Assembly: GCF_030866785.1 (NCBI RefSeq)
Contig: NZ_CP133018.1
Location: 3,658,001 to 3,722,000, forward strand
Direction of reading: 5' to 3'
DNA length: 64,000 bases
Origin: Agromyces protaetiae
Lineage (GTDB): Bacteria; Actinomycetota; Actinomycetes; Actinomycetales; Microbacteriaceae
Numbering within the stretch: position 1 is the first letter of the stretch; each line of letters starts with the position of its first letter. The notes beneath the pieces were generated by a model that made no database searches, was not told the DNA's origin, and saw only the letters and a program-made list of their open reading frames with translations. The position numbers and the translations under genes were made by a program. Below, piece by piece: positions 8,110-17,838 of the stretch.

Positions 8110-8994
8110 ATGTCAACGACCGCGACCACGCCGCGCCCCGCCGCCGGCGGCACTGCGCTGCCGGTCGAGTTCAGCGGCCTCGGCCGTGCGTTCGCGACCG
8201 CCGACGGCGCCCGCCCGGTGCTCCGGGACCTCGATCTCGTCGTCGAGGCCGGGGAGATCCTCGCGATCCTCGGGCCCAGCGGGTGCGGCAAGTCGACACT
8301 GCTCCGCATCGCGGGCGGACTCGACCACCAGACCTCCGGCACCGTCACGATCGACGGCGCCGAGGTCAAGGGGTTCGACACGCGCTGCGCCGTCGGCTTC
8401 CAGGAGCCGCGCCTGCTGCCCTGGCGGTCGGTCGCGCAGAACGTCTCGCTCGGCCTCCCGCGCGGCACCGCCCGCCAGGCCGGCCGTGAGCACGTCGACC
8501 GCCTGCTGGAGCTCGTCGGGCTCGCCGACTTCGCCGGGCACCGGCCGCGCGAGATCTCGGGCGGCATGGCGCAGCGCGCCTCGCTCGCCCGGGCACTCGC
8601 CAGGAACCCCTCGGTGCTCCTGCTCGACGAGCCTTTCGGCGCGCTCGATGCACTCACCCGGCTGAAGATGCAGGACCTGCTGCTGGACGTGCACGCCGCA
8701 GAGCCCACCACGGTGCTGCTCGTCACGCACGACGTCGACGAGGCGCTGCAACTCGCCGACCGCATCATCCTGCTCGGCGCCGAGGAGCCGGACGACGCAG
8801 CCGACGCGGCGCCCGCGCGGCCCGGCGCGATCATTCAGCAGACCGTCGTCGTACCGGGTACGCGACCCCGCGACCGCGGCTCGGCCGAGCTCGCCGAGCT
8901 GCGCGGCCGTCTGCTCGACGGGCTCGGCATCGACCGGCACGGCTCCGCCCGAGGCATCCCCTCGACGACGACCATCCCCGCCTTCCCCTACTGA
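8110..8994 (+). CDS. ssuB: aliphatic sulfonate-type ABC transporter, ATP-binding subunit
   Basis: The cytosolic ATPase of an SsuABC/TauABC-type importer, 294 residues. Walker A is GPSGCGKST; the Q-loop is FQEPRLLPWRSV, typical of SsuB/TauB (LLPW); the signature is ISGGMAQRASLARAL; Walker B is VLLLDEPFGALD with the following LVTHDVDEAL switch His. The last 60 residues extend beyond the fold and end in a disordered tail. It is first in the order ATPase, binding protein, permease. Sulfonate is the family's usual substrate; nitrate, taurine or thiamine-precursor transporters are close relatives, and no monooxygenase gene accompanies it here. Confidence 0.88.
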   Translation: MSTTATTPRPAAGGTALPVEFSGLGRAFATADGARPVLRDLDLVVEAGEILAILGPSGCGKSTLLRIAGGLDHQTSGTVTIDGAEVKGFDTRCAVGFQEPRLLPWRSVAQNVSLGLPRGTARQAGREHVDRLLELVGLADFAGHRPREISGGMAQRASLARALARNPSVLLLDEPFGALDALTRLKMQDLLLDVHAAEPTTVLLVTHDVDEALQLADRIILLGAEEPDDAADAAPARPGAIIQQTVVVPGTRPRDRGSAELAELRGRLLDGLGIDRHGSARGIPSTTTIPAFPY

Positions 8995-9012
8995 CCCGCA
9001 CGACCAGCACCC

Positions 9013-9060
9013 GCACCAGCACCACACAGCCAGCACCAGCACCACACAGCCAGCACCACC
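9013..9060 (+). repeat. 20-bp tandem repeat between ssuB and ssuA
   Basis: Two nearly identical 20-bp units (9021-9040 and 9041-9060, ACCACACAGCCAGCACCA core) with a partial unit before them fill the spacer between ssuB and ssuA. The strand is C/A-rich and G-poor. It probably arose by slippage. Confidence 0.75.
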
Positions 9061-9102
9061 TCACCGACCTGCGACCCACACCCCGCACCAGAGGAGCCAC
9101 GC

Positions 9103-10140
9103 ATGACCCGCACCACGACCTTCCGCACCGCACTGATCGGTGCGGCCGCCGCGAGCGCCCTGCTCCTGACCGGCTGCGTCGCCGGCGAGGGCAGCAACGC
9201 CGCAGCACCCGAAGCCGGCGCTGAGGGCGAGGCGGTCTCACTCGAGGGCCAGACGCTCGCGATCGACTTCGCGACGTACAACCCGCTGAGCCTCATCATC
9301 AAGGACCAGGGCTGGCTCGAGGACGCGGGCCTCGAGGTCACGTGGGTGCAGTCGGCCGGATCGAACAAGGCGAACGAGGCGCTGCGCGCCGGCGCCGTCG
9401 AGGTCGGTTCGACGGCGGGATCCGCGGCCCTCCTCGCACGCTCGAACGGCTCGCCGATCCAGGTGATCGACATCTACTCGCAGCCCGAGTGGGCGGCGCT
9501 CGTCGCCGCGCCGGGCTCCGACATCACCGAGGTCGCCGACCTCGCCGGCAAGCAGGTCGCGGCCACCAAGGGCACGGACCCGTACTTCTTCCTGCTGCAG
9601 TCGCTCGAGGCCGAGGGCCTCGCGCCCGAGGACATCGTCGTGCAGAACCTGCAGCACGCCGACGGGTGGGCCGCGCTGCAGAACGGCTCGGTCGACGCGT
9701 GGGCGGGTCTCGACCCGATCATGGCCGGCGCCGAGGAGGCCGGCGCGACGCTCTTCTACCGCGACGTCGACTTCAACAGCTATGGCTTCCTGAACGCCCG
9801 CGAGGACTTCCTCGAGGACAAGCCCGAGGTCGCGCAGGCGGTCGTCGACGCGTACGAGCAGGCCCGCGCCTGGGCGCAGGAGAACCCCGAAGAGACCGCG
9901 CAGATCCTCGCCGACGTCGCGGGCCTCGACCTCGCCGTCGCGACCAAGGTCATCGACGAGCGCTCCAACCTCGACGTCGACCCGGTCCCCGGCGATGCGC
10001 AGGTCACGGTGCTCGAGAAGATCGGCCCGATCTTCGTCGAGCTCGGCGACGTCGCGACGCAGCAGCAGGTCGACCAGGCGCTCGACACGCTCATCAACGA
10101 CGAGTTCGTCACGCGGGCGGACCCGAGCCGCTTCGAGTAA
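9103..10140 (+). CDS. ssuA: ABC transporter sulfonate-type substrate-binding lipoprotein
   Basis: A 345-residue binding protein for the SsuBC importer. The signal ends in a lipobox LLLTGC with Cys25, so it should be lipid-anchored outside the membrane. The body is an NMT1/SsuA-like two-lobe fold: LAIDFATYNPLSLIIKDQG, WVQSAGSNKANEALRAG, STAGSAALLARSNG, LAGKQVAATKGTDPYF and LDPIMAGAEEAG are recognisable. The start at 9103 is preceded by AGAGGAG. It lies between the ATPase and permease genes. Sulfonate is the likely ligand by family; the residues seen do not define it. Confidence 0.88.
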   Translation: MTRTTTFRTALIGAAAASALLLTGCVAGEGSNAAAPEAGAEGEAVSLEGQTLAIDFATYNPLSLIIKDQGWLEDAGLEVTWVQSAGSNKANEALRAGAVEVGSTAGSAALLARSNGSPIQVIDIYSQPEWAALVAAPGSDITEVADLAGKQVAATKGTDPYFFLLQSLEAEGLAPEDIVVQNLQHADGWAALQNGSVDAWAGLDPIMAGAEEAGATLFYRDVDFNSYGFLNAREDFLEDKPEVAQAVVDAYEQARAWAQENPEETAQILADVAGLDLAVATKVIDERSNLDVDPVPGDAQVTVLEKIGPIFVELGDVATQQQVDQALDTLINDEFVTRADPSRFE

Positions 10141-10165
10141 GCGGCTTCCAGGGAAGGACAGATCA

Positions 10166-11197
10166 GTGACGGATGCCTCGGGGCGGACGGATGGCTCGGG
10201 CGCGGGTCTCGAGACACGCGCTCCGGAGTCGCCCGCGACTCGACCAGCGGCGAGTGCGAGCTCAGCGGACGAGCAGTTCGCCTCGCCCGTGACGCAGAAC
10301 GGACTCGTGGTCGCCGCCGCCGGCTCGGAGCGCTCCGTCGGCATCGACCGCCGCCCGTACGGGCCGACGCCCGAGGCATCCGGATCGTCCGAGTCATCCG
10401 GCTCCCGCGAGGCATCCGTCCCCGCCAATCGCCGACGCCTCGTGAACCGGCGCTGGTTCCGAATCGTGGGCGGCGCGCTCATCCCGATCGCACTGCTCGC
10501 GGCGTGGCAGTACGTCTCGACGAGCGGCCTCGTGGCGCTGTCGATGCTGCCGAGCCCCGAGATGGTGTGGCTCGCGGCCGTCGACCTGGCCGAACGCGGC
10601 CTGCTCGGCCTGTACGTCGCGATCTCGACCCAGCGCGTGTTCCTCGGCTTCGCATTCGGCGCGGTGATCGGGCTCGCGGTCGGCGCGGTCGTCGGGCTGT
10701 CGAAGCTCGGTGACATCCTGCTCTCGCCGACGCTCGGCGGGATCCGAGCGGTGCCGTCGCTCGCCTGGGTGCCGCTGCTCATCCTGTGGTTCGGCATCGG
10801 CGAGGACTCGAAGGTCATCCTGATCGCGATCGGGGCGTTCTTCCCCGTCTACACGATCGTCGCGTCGTCGTTGCGGCACGTCGACCGGCACCTGCTCGAG
10901 GCCGGCCGGGCGTTCGGGTTGCGGGGGTTCCGGCTGTTCGGGGCGGTGCAGCTGCCCGCGGTCGTGCCATCGGTGGTGTCGGCGCTCCGGCTCGCGCTCG
11001 CCCAGGCGTGGCTCTTCCTCGTGGCGGCCGAGCTCATCGCGAGCTCGATGGGCCTCGGATTCCTGCTCAACGACTCCGGGCAGAACGGCCGGATCGACCG
11101 CATCTTCCTCGCGATCATCACGCTCGCCGTGCTCGGCAAGCTCTCCGACGCGCTCATCGGCCTGTTCGAACGCTGGGCGATCAAGCGCTGGGCGTAG
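10166..11197 (+). CDS. ssuC: sulfonate-type ABC transporter permease with long N-terminal extension
   Basis: A 343-residue inner-membrane permease. About six hydrophobic helices begin near residue 97 (IVGGALIPIALLAAWQYV), and the EAA loop EAGRAFGLRGFRLFGAVQLPA is present. The first 90 residues are low-complexity and polar, unlike typical SsuC (about 250-270 residues). Part of this extension is written in a GGGTCTCGAGAC...CTCGACCAGCGG sequence resembling a dispersed repeat (10204-10250). The GTG at 10166 has AAGGA eight bases upstream and is the best-supported start. Two hairpins after the stop end the operon. Confidence 0.87.
   Translation: MTDASGRTDGSGAGLETRAPESPATRPAASASSADEQFASPVTQNGLVVAAAGSERSVGIDRRPYGPTPEASGSSESSGSREASVPANRRRLVNRRWFRIVGGALIPIALLAAWQYVSTSGLVALSMLPSPEMVWLAAVDLAERGLLGLYVAISTQRVFLGFAFGAVIGLAVGAVVGLSKLGDILLSPTLGGIRAVPSLAWVPLLILWFGIGEDSKVILIAIGAFFPVYTIVASSLRHVDRHLLEAGRAFGLRGFRLFGAVQLPAVVPSVVSALRLALAQAWLFLVAAELIASSMGLGFLLNDSGQNGRIDRIFLAIITLAVLGKLSDALIGLFERWAIKRWA
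10204..10250 (+). repeat. dispersed repeat-like segment within ssuC
   Basis: Begins GGGTCTCGAGAC and ends CTCGACCAGCGG. It resembles the GGTCTCGATACG...CTCGACCAGC repeats I know from Microbacteriaceae intergenic DNA, and a degenerate relative lies at 30625-30671. Here it is translated as part of the unusual N-terminal extension of the permease. Confidence 0.45.
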
Positions 11198-11241
11198 CCG
11201 CGATCCGGCCGAGCGGGGATCGCGCGGAGCGCCAGCCGCAC

Positions 11242-11261
11242 CTCGACCCAGGAGGGTCGAG
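11242..11261 (+). terminator. hairpin after ssuC
   Basis: CTCGACCC, loop AGGA, GGGTCGAG: an 8-bp perfect stem 45 bases after the ssuC stop. There is no T-tract, as is common in high-GC actinobacteria. Confidence 0.55.
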
Positions 11262-11272
11262 TCCAGATCTTG

Positions 11273-11311
11273 TATGCCAGTTCCGCCTCAGCGTGAGGCG
11301 GAACCGGCATA
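11273..11311 (+). terminator. strong second hairpin after ssuC
   Basis: Arms 11273-11290 and 11294-11311 (TATGCCAGTTCCGCCTCA and its complement) pair over 18 positions with one mismatch and a GCG loop. It follows the shorter hairpin, forming a tandem terminator for the ssu operon. Confidence 0.65.
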
Positions 11312-11515
11312 TGGATTCGCGAATGCCGCCGCTCCGCTGACGTCGAGCGCGGCCGACTCGACCGGCATCCCCGAGCGCGCGGCGGCGCGGCCGACTCGCT
11401 CGTTACCGAGCGTGACGGGGGGCGCGGCGCGCGGGCGGCGCCTCGCGTAGCGTCGAGGTGACGGATGCTTCGCGCCGAGGGCGTCGCGAGCCAGGCGGCG
11501 AAGGGACCCGTGCAG

Positions 11516-13525
<2,010 letters not shown>

Positions 13526-13558
13526 GCTGACGGGTCGCGACCGCGATCAGTCGTCACT

Positions 13559-13596
13559 TGCGCCGGCGGGTCAGCCCGCGGGCATGTGCCGGCGCA
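13559..13596. terminator. hairpin between convergent acs and a membrane-protein gene
   Basis: TGCGCCGGC (13559-13567) and GCCGGCGCA (13588-13596) form a 9-bp stem with an inner CGGG/CCCG pairing. It lies between two convergent genes, so it can serve both directions. Confidence 0.5.
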
Positions 13597-13605
13597 CCGG
13601 CCCGG

Positions 13606-14193
13606 TCAGGCGCGGCGGTCGGCGTCGGGCGCAGGCTCGCCGGATGCCTCGTCGCCAGCGCCGGCCGGAGTCGACGCCTCGGTCGGGGTCGCGGGCACGT
13701 CGGGCGCCTCGTTCGCCGAGGTCTGGATGATGGGCTCGTCGACCGGGCGGGCCGGTGCCGCGGGTGCCGCCGTGACCGGCGCGGCGGCCGGTGCAGCGGC
13801 AGCGGGGGCCGCAGCGGTGGGCACGGCGCCGGCGGGCACGGCCTCGTCGGCGGCCTCGTATTCGCCGTACCCGGCGTCGTCGCCGAACTCATCGGCCAGC
13901 GTGTCGGCCGCGGAGCGGCTGAAAGCTCCGAGGGCGATCAGGATGCCCAGCGCGGCGAGCGAGACCACGAGTCCGACGATGCCCGCCGAGAGCAGACCCG
14001 ACGAGACCACGATGGCCGACTGGCTGCCGTAGACGTCGGCGGCGGTGCCGGTCTGGCTCGTGAGCGCGGTCGTGAGCGTGGAGTTGATCGATGCGGTCCA
14101 GAGCGCGCCGGCGACGATGGCGCCGAGCGACACGACGAGCGCGACCACGGGCAGGAGGAGCTTCACGGCGGTGGACGGGCGGGATGCGGACAT
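13606..14193 (-). CDS. two-helix membrane protein with Ala/Pro-rich tail, unknown function
   Basis: A 195-residue protein I do not recognise beyond similarity to short Microbacteriaceae membrane proteins. Residues about 10-32 (VKLLLPVVALVVSLGAIVAGA) and 62-92 (VVSSGLLSAGIVGLVVSLAALGILIALG) are membrane helices flanking a short Ser/Thr-rich outer loop. The rest is a disordered, acidic, Ala/Pro-rich cytoplasmic tail of about 95 residues. The ATG at 14193 is followed directly by a basic MSASRPSTAVK. It converges with acs and diverges from the DUF6421 gene. No function can be assigned. Confidence 0.7.
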   Translation of the reverse strand: MSASRPSTAVKLLLPVVALVVSLGAIVAGALWTASINSTLTTALTSQTGTAADVYGSQSAIVVSSGLLSAGIVGLVVSLAALGILIALGAFSRSAADTLADEFGDDAGYGEYEAADEAVPAGAVPTAAAPAAAAPAAAPVTAAPAAPARPVDEPIIQTSANEAPDVPATPTEASTPAGAGDEASGEPAPDADRRA

Positions 14194-14381
14194 GGAACGG
14201 CCTCGTTTCGTTGGTGGTGTGCTGCGACCGTACGGACGCGGCCTATGAGCACGCTATGCCTTCGCTCTGCATCTGCTCCAGCCCCAGTTGCGTATCGCGC
14301 CGGGAATCGCTGCGGATTCTTGCGTCTGCGCAAAAATCCCGCGCGCAACCACAACCAATCGCCGGACGTTCGCTCATAGCC

Positions 14382-14411
14382 TTGAGCGGACGGCGAATTC
14401 CGCCGTATATC
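14382..14411 (+). promoter_or_regulatory. promoter of the DUF6421-SDR operon
   Basis: TTGAGC (14382-14387), an 18-base spacer, TATATC (14406-14411), in the least GC-rich part of a 242-base gap. Transcription would start about 18 bases before the ATG, leaving room for GGAGG at 14426-14430. Confidence 0.45.
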
Positions 14412-14435
14412 AGATGCACGGGGACGGAGGTTCCG

Positions 14436-15881
14436 ATGTCACAGACCAGCACGGCGACGATCGTGGGCGAACCCGAGGTCCTCGAGGACGAGGCGATCAT
14501 CGCCCTCGCCGACGGCGTCGAACACGACCCGGCATGGCTCGCGCTCAAAGCGGCGGCGACCCGCCTGCAGGCACTGCAGGTGAAGGACGGCTCGGTGCCC
14601 GAAGACGGCGACCGGCCCGAGGCATCCGTGCTGGTCGACACCATCGTGACCTCCATCGAGGCGCTCGCGCCGCGCTTCCCGCACGAGGCCGAGTACCTCG
14701 CCGCGTCGGTGCGCGACTTCCGCCGCTGGCAGGCCGAAGGGCTCGGGGTGCCTGACTTCCTCGACTCGCTCGTGGCGTTCCAGCCGCAGCAGCACCGCGT
14801 CGACGGCATCCGTCATCTCGTGGTGTTCCCGATGTACACGCAGAACGGCTCGCCCGACCGGCACGTCGAGGCGCTCGTCGTCGAGACGATCTGGCCCGAG
14901 TTCATCGCGGCGCTCGAGGCCGGCGACTACGGCAACCGGCTCTTCGTGAGCCTGCGGCTCGTCGACTTCACGCCCGGGTACGACACCAACTCGGCGGTGC
15001 TGTTCCCCGAGACGGTCGCGATGCGCGAGATCCCGCCCTTCACCTGGGGCGCGATCTTCCAGGACCGCGAGGCGGCGCGTTACCGGCGCGTCGTGCGAAC
15101 GGCCTCGGAGATCACGAAGCTCGAACTCCCCGAGGACGCCGCGCAGCTGCTCGACGATCAGGACCTCGCCGAGCGCACGTTCGTGATGTGGGACCTCATC
15201 CACGACCGCACCCACATGCGCGGCGACCTGCCGTTCGACCCGTTCATGATCAAGCAGCGCATGCCGTTCTTCCTGTATTCGCTCGAAGAGCTCCGCTGCG
15301 ACCTCACCGCCTTCCGCGAATCCGTGAAGATCGAGCGCGCGCTGCGCGCGCAGGCCGACGCGGGCGAGGAGCTCTCGGTCATCGACGCGCAGCTCGCCGA
15401 GCACGCGAAGCTCGTGCAGTACGCCGTGATCTTCGACCGCATCTTCCGGTTCGCGATCACGGGCTCACGTGTGCGGAACTACGACGGGCTCGGCGGGCAG
15501 TTGCTGTTCGCGTGGCTGCACCAGCGGCATGTGCTCGAGTGGACCGATGTCTCGTTGAGCTTCGACTGGGCCGCCGTGCCCGATGCGGTCGTCGCCCTCG
15601 GGGATGCGATCGACGAGCTCTACTGGAAGTCGATCGACCGGCCGAAGACCGCGCACTGGCTCGCCGCATACGAGCTCGTGCGCGGGGTGCTCACGCCGAA
15701 CCCGGCGTCGGTGTGGGCTGAAGGGCTGCCTCGCGAGGTGCTCGCGGGCCCGCCCAAGGGGTACACGGACCTCGTGCTCGACGACGAGTTCCCGCTGTCG
15801 ATGTTCTACGAGGCGCTCGACAAGAAGATGAGACCGGTCATCGAGTCCACGGTCGGCATCACCGCGAAGACGGATGGCTGA
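14436..15881 (+). CDS. DUF6421 family protein
   Basis: A 481-residue cytosolic protein of unknown function, DUF6421 family, conserved in actinobacteria. Recognisable stretches are LVVFPMYTQNGSPDRHVEA, FTPGYDTNSAVLFPE, MWDLIHDRTHMRGDLPFDPF and FFLYSLEELRCDLTAF; the HDRTH and DLPFDPFM segments look metalloenzyme-like, but no reaction is known. The ATG at 14436 has GGAGG six bases upstream; longer upstream readings have neither a site nor conserved sequence. The gene overlaps the following SDR by eight bases (ATGGCTGA), so the two are one operon and probably one pathway. Confidence 0.85.
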   Translation: MSQTSTATIVGEPEVLEDEAIIALADGVEHDPAWLALKAAATRLQALQVKDGSVPEDGDRPEASVLVDTIVTSIEALAPRFPHEAEYLAASVRDFRRWQAEGLGVPDFLDSLVAFQPQQHRVDGIRHLVVFPMYTQNGSPDRHVEALVVETIWPEFIAALEAGDYGNRLFVSLRLVDFTPGYDTNSAVLFPETVAMREIPPFTWGAIFQDREAARYRRVVRTASEITKLELPEDAAQLLDDQDLAERTFVMWDLIHDRTHMRGDLPFDPFMIKQRMPFFLYSLEELRCDLTAFRESVKIERALRAQADAGEELSVIDAQLAEHAKLVQYAVIFDRIFRFAITGSRVRNYDGLGGQLLFAWLHQRHVLEWTDVSLSFDWAAVPDAVVALGDAIDELYWKSIDRPKTAHWLAAYELVRGVLTPNPASVWAEGLPREVLAGPPKGYTDLVLDDEFPLSMFYEALDKKMRPVIESTVGITAKTDG

Positions 15882-16593
15882 GGCGTCCGCCGGGCCCGGC
15901 GAGGCGGCCGGCACGGCGGCCGACGCGGCGTCCGGCCGGACGGTGCTCGTCGCGGGGGCGACCAGCCCGTCCGGCCTGGCGGTCGCGCGCGCATTGGCGA
16001 CCGCCGGCGCGCGGGTCGTGGTCGTCGGTCGCGACGAGCTCCGGGTGCACGCGCTCACGGCGGAGGTGCCGGGTGTCGTCGGCGAGGTCGCCGACCTGGC
16101 CGACGAAGACGAGGTCCTCGAGCTCGCGATGCGCGTCCGCGCGCGCCTCGGCCAGGTCGACGGCGTCGTGCACCTCGTCGGCGGCTGGCGCGGTGGCGGC
16201 GGCATCCCCGACCAGTCGGACGCCGACTACCGCGTGCTCGAACGCTCGTTCACCGCGCTGCGCCATGTCAGCCGCGCGTTCTGGGACGACCTCGTGGCCT
16301 CACCCGCGGGCCGCATCGCGGCCGTGTCGTCGACCACCGTCGCGCGGCCCAGCGCCGGCGGCGCCAACTACACGGCCGTCAAGGCCGCGACCGAGTCGTG
16401 GATGCGCTCGCTCGCACACGGCTTCGCCACGGCGGATGCCTCGGCCGCGGCCGTGACCTACCGGGTCGGCTCGCTCGCGGGCCTCGAAGAGCGGCTCGCG
16501 GCATCCGTCGTCGCGCTCTGGGACCCCGGGGCCGACGCGACGGCGCTGAACACGGCGACGCGCGACGGCGCGACGGTCCCGCTGGCCGAGTAA
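15874..16593 (+). CDS. SDR family oxidoreductase coupled to DUF6421
   Basis: A 239-residue short-chain dehydrogenase fold. The cofactor loop is VAGATSPSGLAVARAL, slightly off the usual TGxxxGxG; the NNAG position reads HLVGG; catalytic Ser is in AAVSSTTVAR and the Tyr-Lys pair is in NYTAVKAAT. The first 20 residues are a low-complexity extension. The divergent cofactor loop resembles actinobacterial SDRs that accompany DUF6421. Substrate unknown. It overlaps the previous gene by eight bases. A long perfect hairpin follows the stop. Confidence 0.85.
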   Translation: MAEASAGPGEAAGTAADAASGRTVLVAGATSPSGLAVARALATAGARVVVVGRDELRVHALTAEVPGVVGEVADLADEDEVLELAMRVRARLGQVDGVVHLVGGWRGGGGIPDQSDADYRVLERSFTALRHVSRAFWDDLVASPAGRIAAVSSTTVARPSAGGANYTAVKAATESWMRSLAHGFATADASAAAVTYRVGSLAGLEERLAASVVALWDPGADATALNTATRDGATVPLAE

Positions 16594-16614
16594 CGAGCGC
16601 ACACCCTCACCAAC

Positions 16615-16684
16615 CGTTGGAGGTCGTTTCTCGTCACCGAGGTCGAACCGTTTCGTCCTCGGTGACGAGAAACGTCCTCCAACG
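16615..16684. terminator. 28-bp hairpin between convergent genes
   Basis: Arms 16615-16642 and 16657-16684 pair over 28 positions with a single mismatch and a 14-base loop; the arm begins CGTTGGAGG and ends TCACCGAGG. It separates the SDR gene from a convergent secreted-protein gene. The stem is far longer than a normal terminator needs. Confidence 0.7.
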
Positions 16685-16711
16685 CGATCGCGTGGGGGCC
16701 GGAGACGGGCG

Positions 16712-17755
16712 CTACTGGAACTCGCGGTAGTCGACGGCTTGGGCGCCGGTCGTCCAGCAGCCGCCGCCGTCGAGCGGGTGCTCGGCACCCGAGGCGTCGG
16801 GCGAGCCGAACGCGGCGGTGTTCCAGGCCGCACGTTGCTCGGCGTTCAGGCCGGCCGGCATGGCGGGCGAGCCATCGGCCGCCTGGTCGGCCGGGTTCCA
16901 GTACTCCCAGTACTCGTAGACGAAGCCCTGGCCGGCCATGCACGAGCGAACCGCGTCTTGGAAGGCGAGCCAGCGCTCGCGTTCGGTGGGCGCTGCGGGA
17001 TCGCGCGCCGGCAGCGGCGCCGTCACCGGATCGCCCGACTGCGCACCCTCGTCGGCGGCGTGCTGCGCGGCACCCTCGCAGCCGCGGCCCTGCCAGCCCG
17101 CGGCCGGGTCGACCGGCTCAGGGCCGCGGAGCGCAGCCATCCACGCCGCCTCGGTCGCCGCATCGAAGCCGGCCGGCATGGGCGAGCCGCCCTCCCACCA
17201 CTGCCAGTCGAGGTACTCGTGTCCGGCCTCGCGCATGCACTGCCGGATCAGGTCCTGCTGGCCGAGCCACGCGGCGCGCTCGGCCTCCGGAATGAACGCC
17301 GGGTCGTCGGGATTCAGGTGCGGGTTGTAATCGGGCGACAGCGGATCGGACGGGTCGCGCGGGGGCGCCGGGGTGCTCGGCGTGGGCTGCGGCGCCGCGC
17401 TCGGCGGGGTCGTCGGCGATGGCGCGCTGCCGGGCGGCGCGGTGGCCGGCGGCGCACCGTTCGACGGCGGATCGGTCACGGGCGCGCCGTCGACCTCGCC
17501 CGCGTCGTAGCGACCGTCGGCGACGACGTCACCGCCGGACCGATCCGGTGCCTTGATGCCGATCTGCGAGCCGAGGGCGGCAGGGCCGGCGCCGTCGCCG
17601 ATCGCCGCATACGCGCCGAACCCGACGCCCGCCGCGCACAGCGCGGCGACCCCGACGGCGAGAGCGACGGCGGCCGGGCGCTTCCGCATCGACCTGCGAC
17701 GCTCACGAAACCGCGACGGACGAGTCCGCCGGCCGGGTCGCATGGTCTCGGGCAT
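16712..17755 (-). CDS. membrane-anchored secreted protein with duplicated Trp/Cys domain
   Basis: A 347-residue protein without a recognised name. An Arg-rich N-terminus and one membrane helix (about residues 27-50) are followed by a Pro/Ala/Ser linker (about 95-135) and two repeats of about 75 residues. Each repeat reads RxxWLxxQDxxRxCM, then GxxYxxWxxW, then MPAGxxxxxxAAW and a second Cys near its end (CEGAAQ, CWTTGA), so each may form one disulfide. The ATG at 17755 follows TAGGGT by eight bases. It belongs to a widespread but uncharacterised actinobacterial secreted type; a role at the cell surface is inferred from topology. Confidence 0.75.
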   Translation of the reverse strand: MPETMRPGRRTRPSRFRERRRSMRKRPAAVALAVGVAALCAAGVGFGAYAAIGDGAGPAALGSQIGIKAPDRSGGDVVADGRYDAGEVDGAPVTDPPSNGAPPATAPPGSAPSPTTPPSAAPQPTPSTPAPPRDPSDPLSPDYNPHLNPDDPAFIPEAERAAWLGQQDLIRQCMREAGHEYLDWQWWEGGSPMPAGFDAATEAAWMAALRGPEPVDPAAGWQGRGCEGAAQHAADEGAQSGDPVTAPLPARDPAAPTERERWLAFQDAVRSCMAGQGFVYEYWEYWNPADQAADGSPAMPAGLNAEQRAAWNTAAFGSPDASGAEHPLDGGGCWTTGAQAVDYREFQ

Positions 17756-17838
17756 CGCGTGCCACCCTAAACGGACTGTCGTGTCCCCTGCAAGGGGGGT
17801 GACGAAGAGTTCACCCGACACCCAGGTTCACGGCGGGT

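Larger units (their letters stand above)
11198..11515. other. intergenic region between ssuC and acs
   Basis: 318 bases without a gene. It holds two terminator-like hairpins just after ssuC (listed separately), then GC-rich sequence with no coding signal. TAGCGT at 11448-11453 is a candidate -10 for acs, giving a leader of about 55 bases that contains the ribosome binding site AAGGGA. Confidence 0.5.

Noticed and set aside
6176..8665. 829-residue plus-strand open frame across the RHS gene
   Set aside because: It is antisense to the RHS gene and then runs into ssuB in another frame; composition is Arg/His/Pro-rich and matches no family. High GC gives long open shadow frames.
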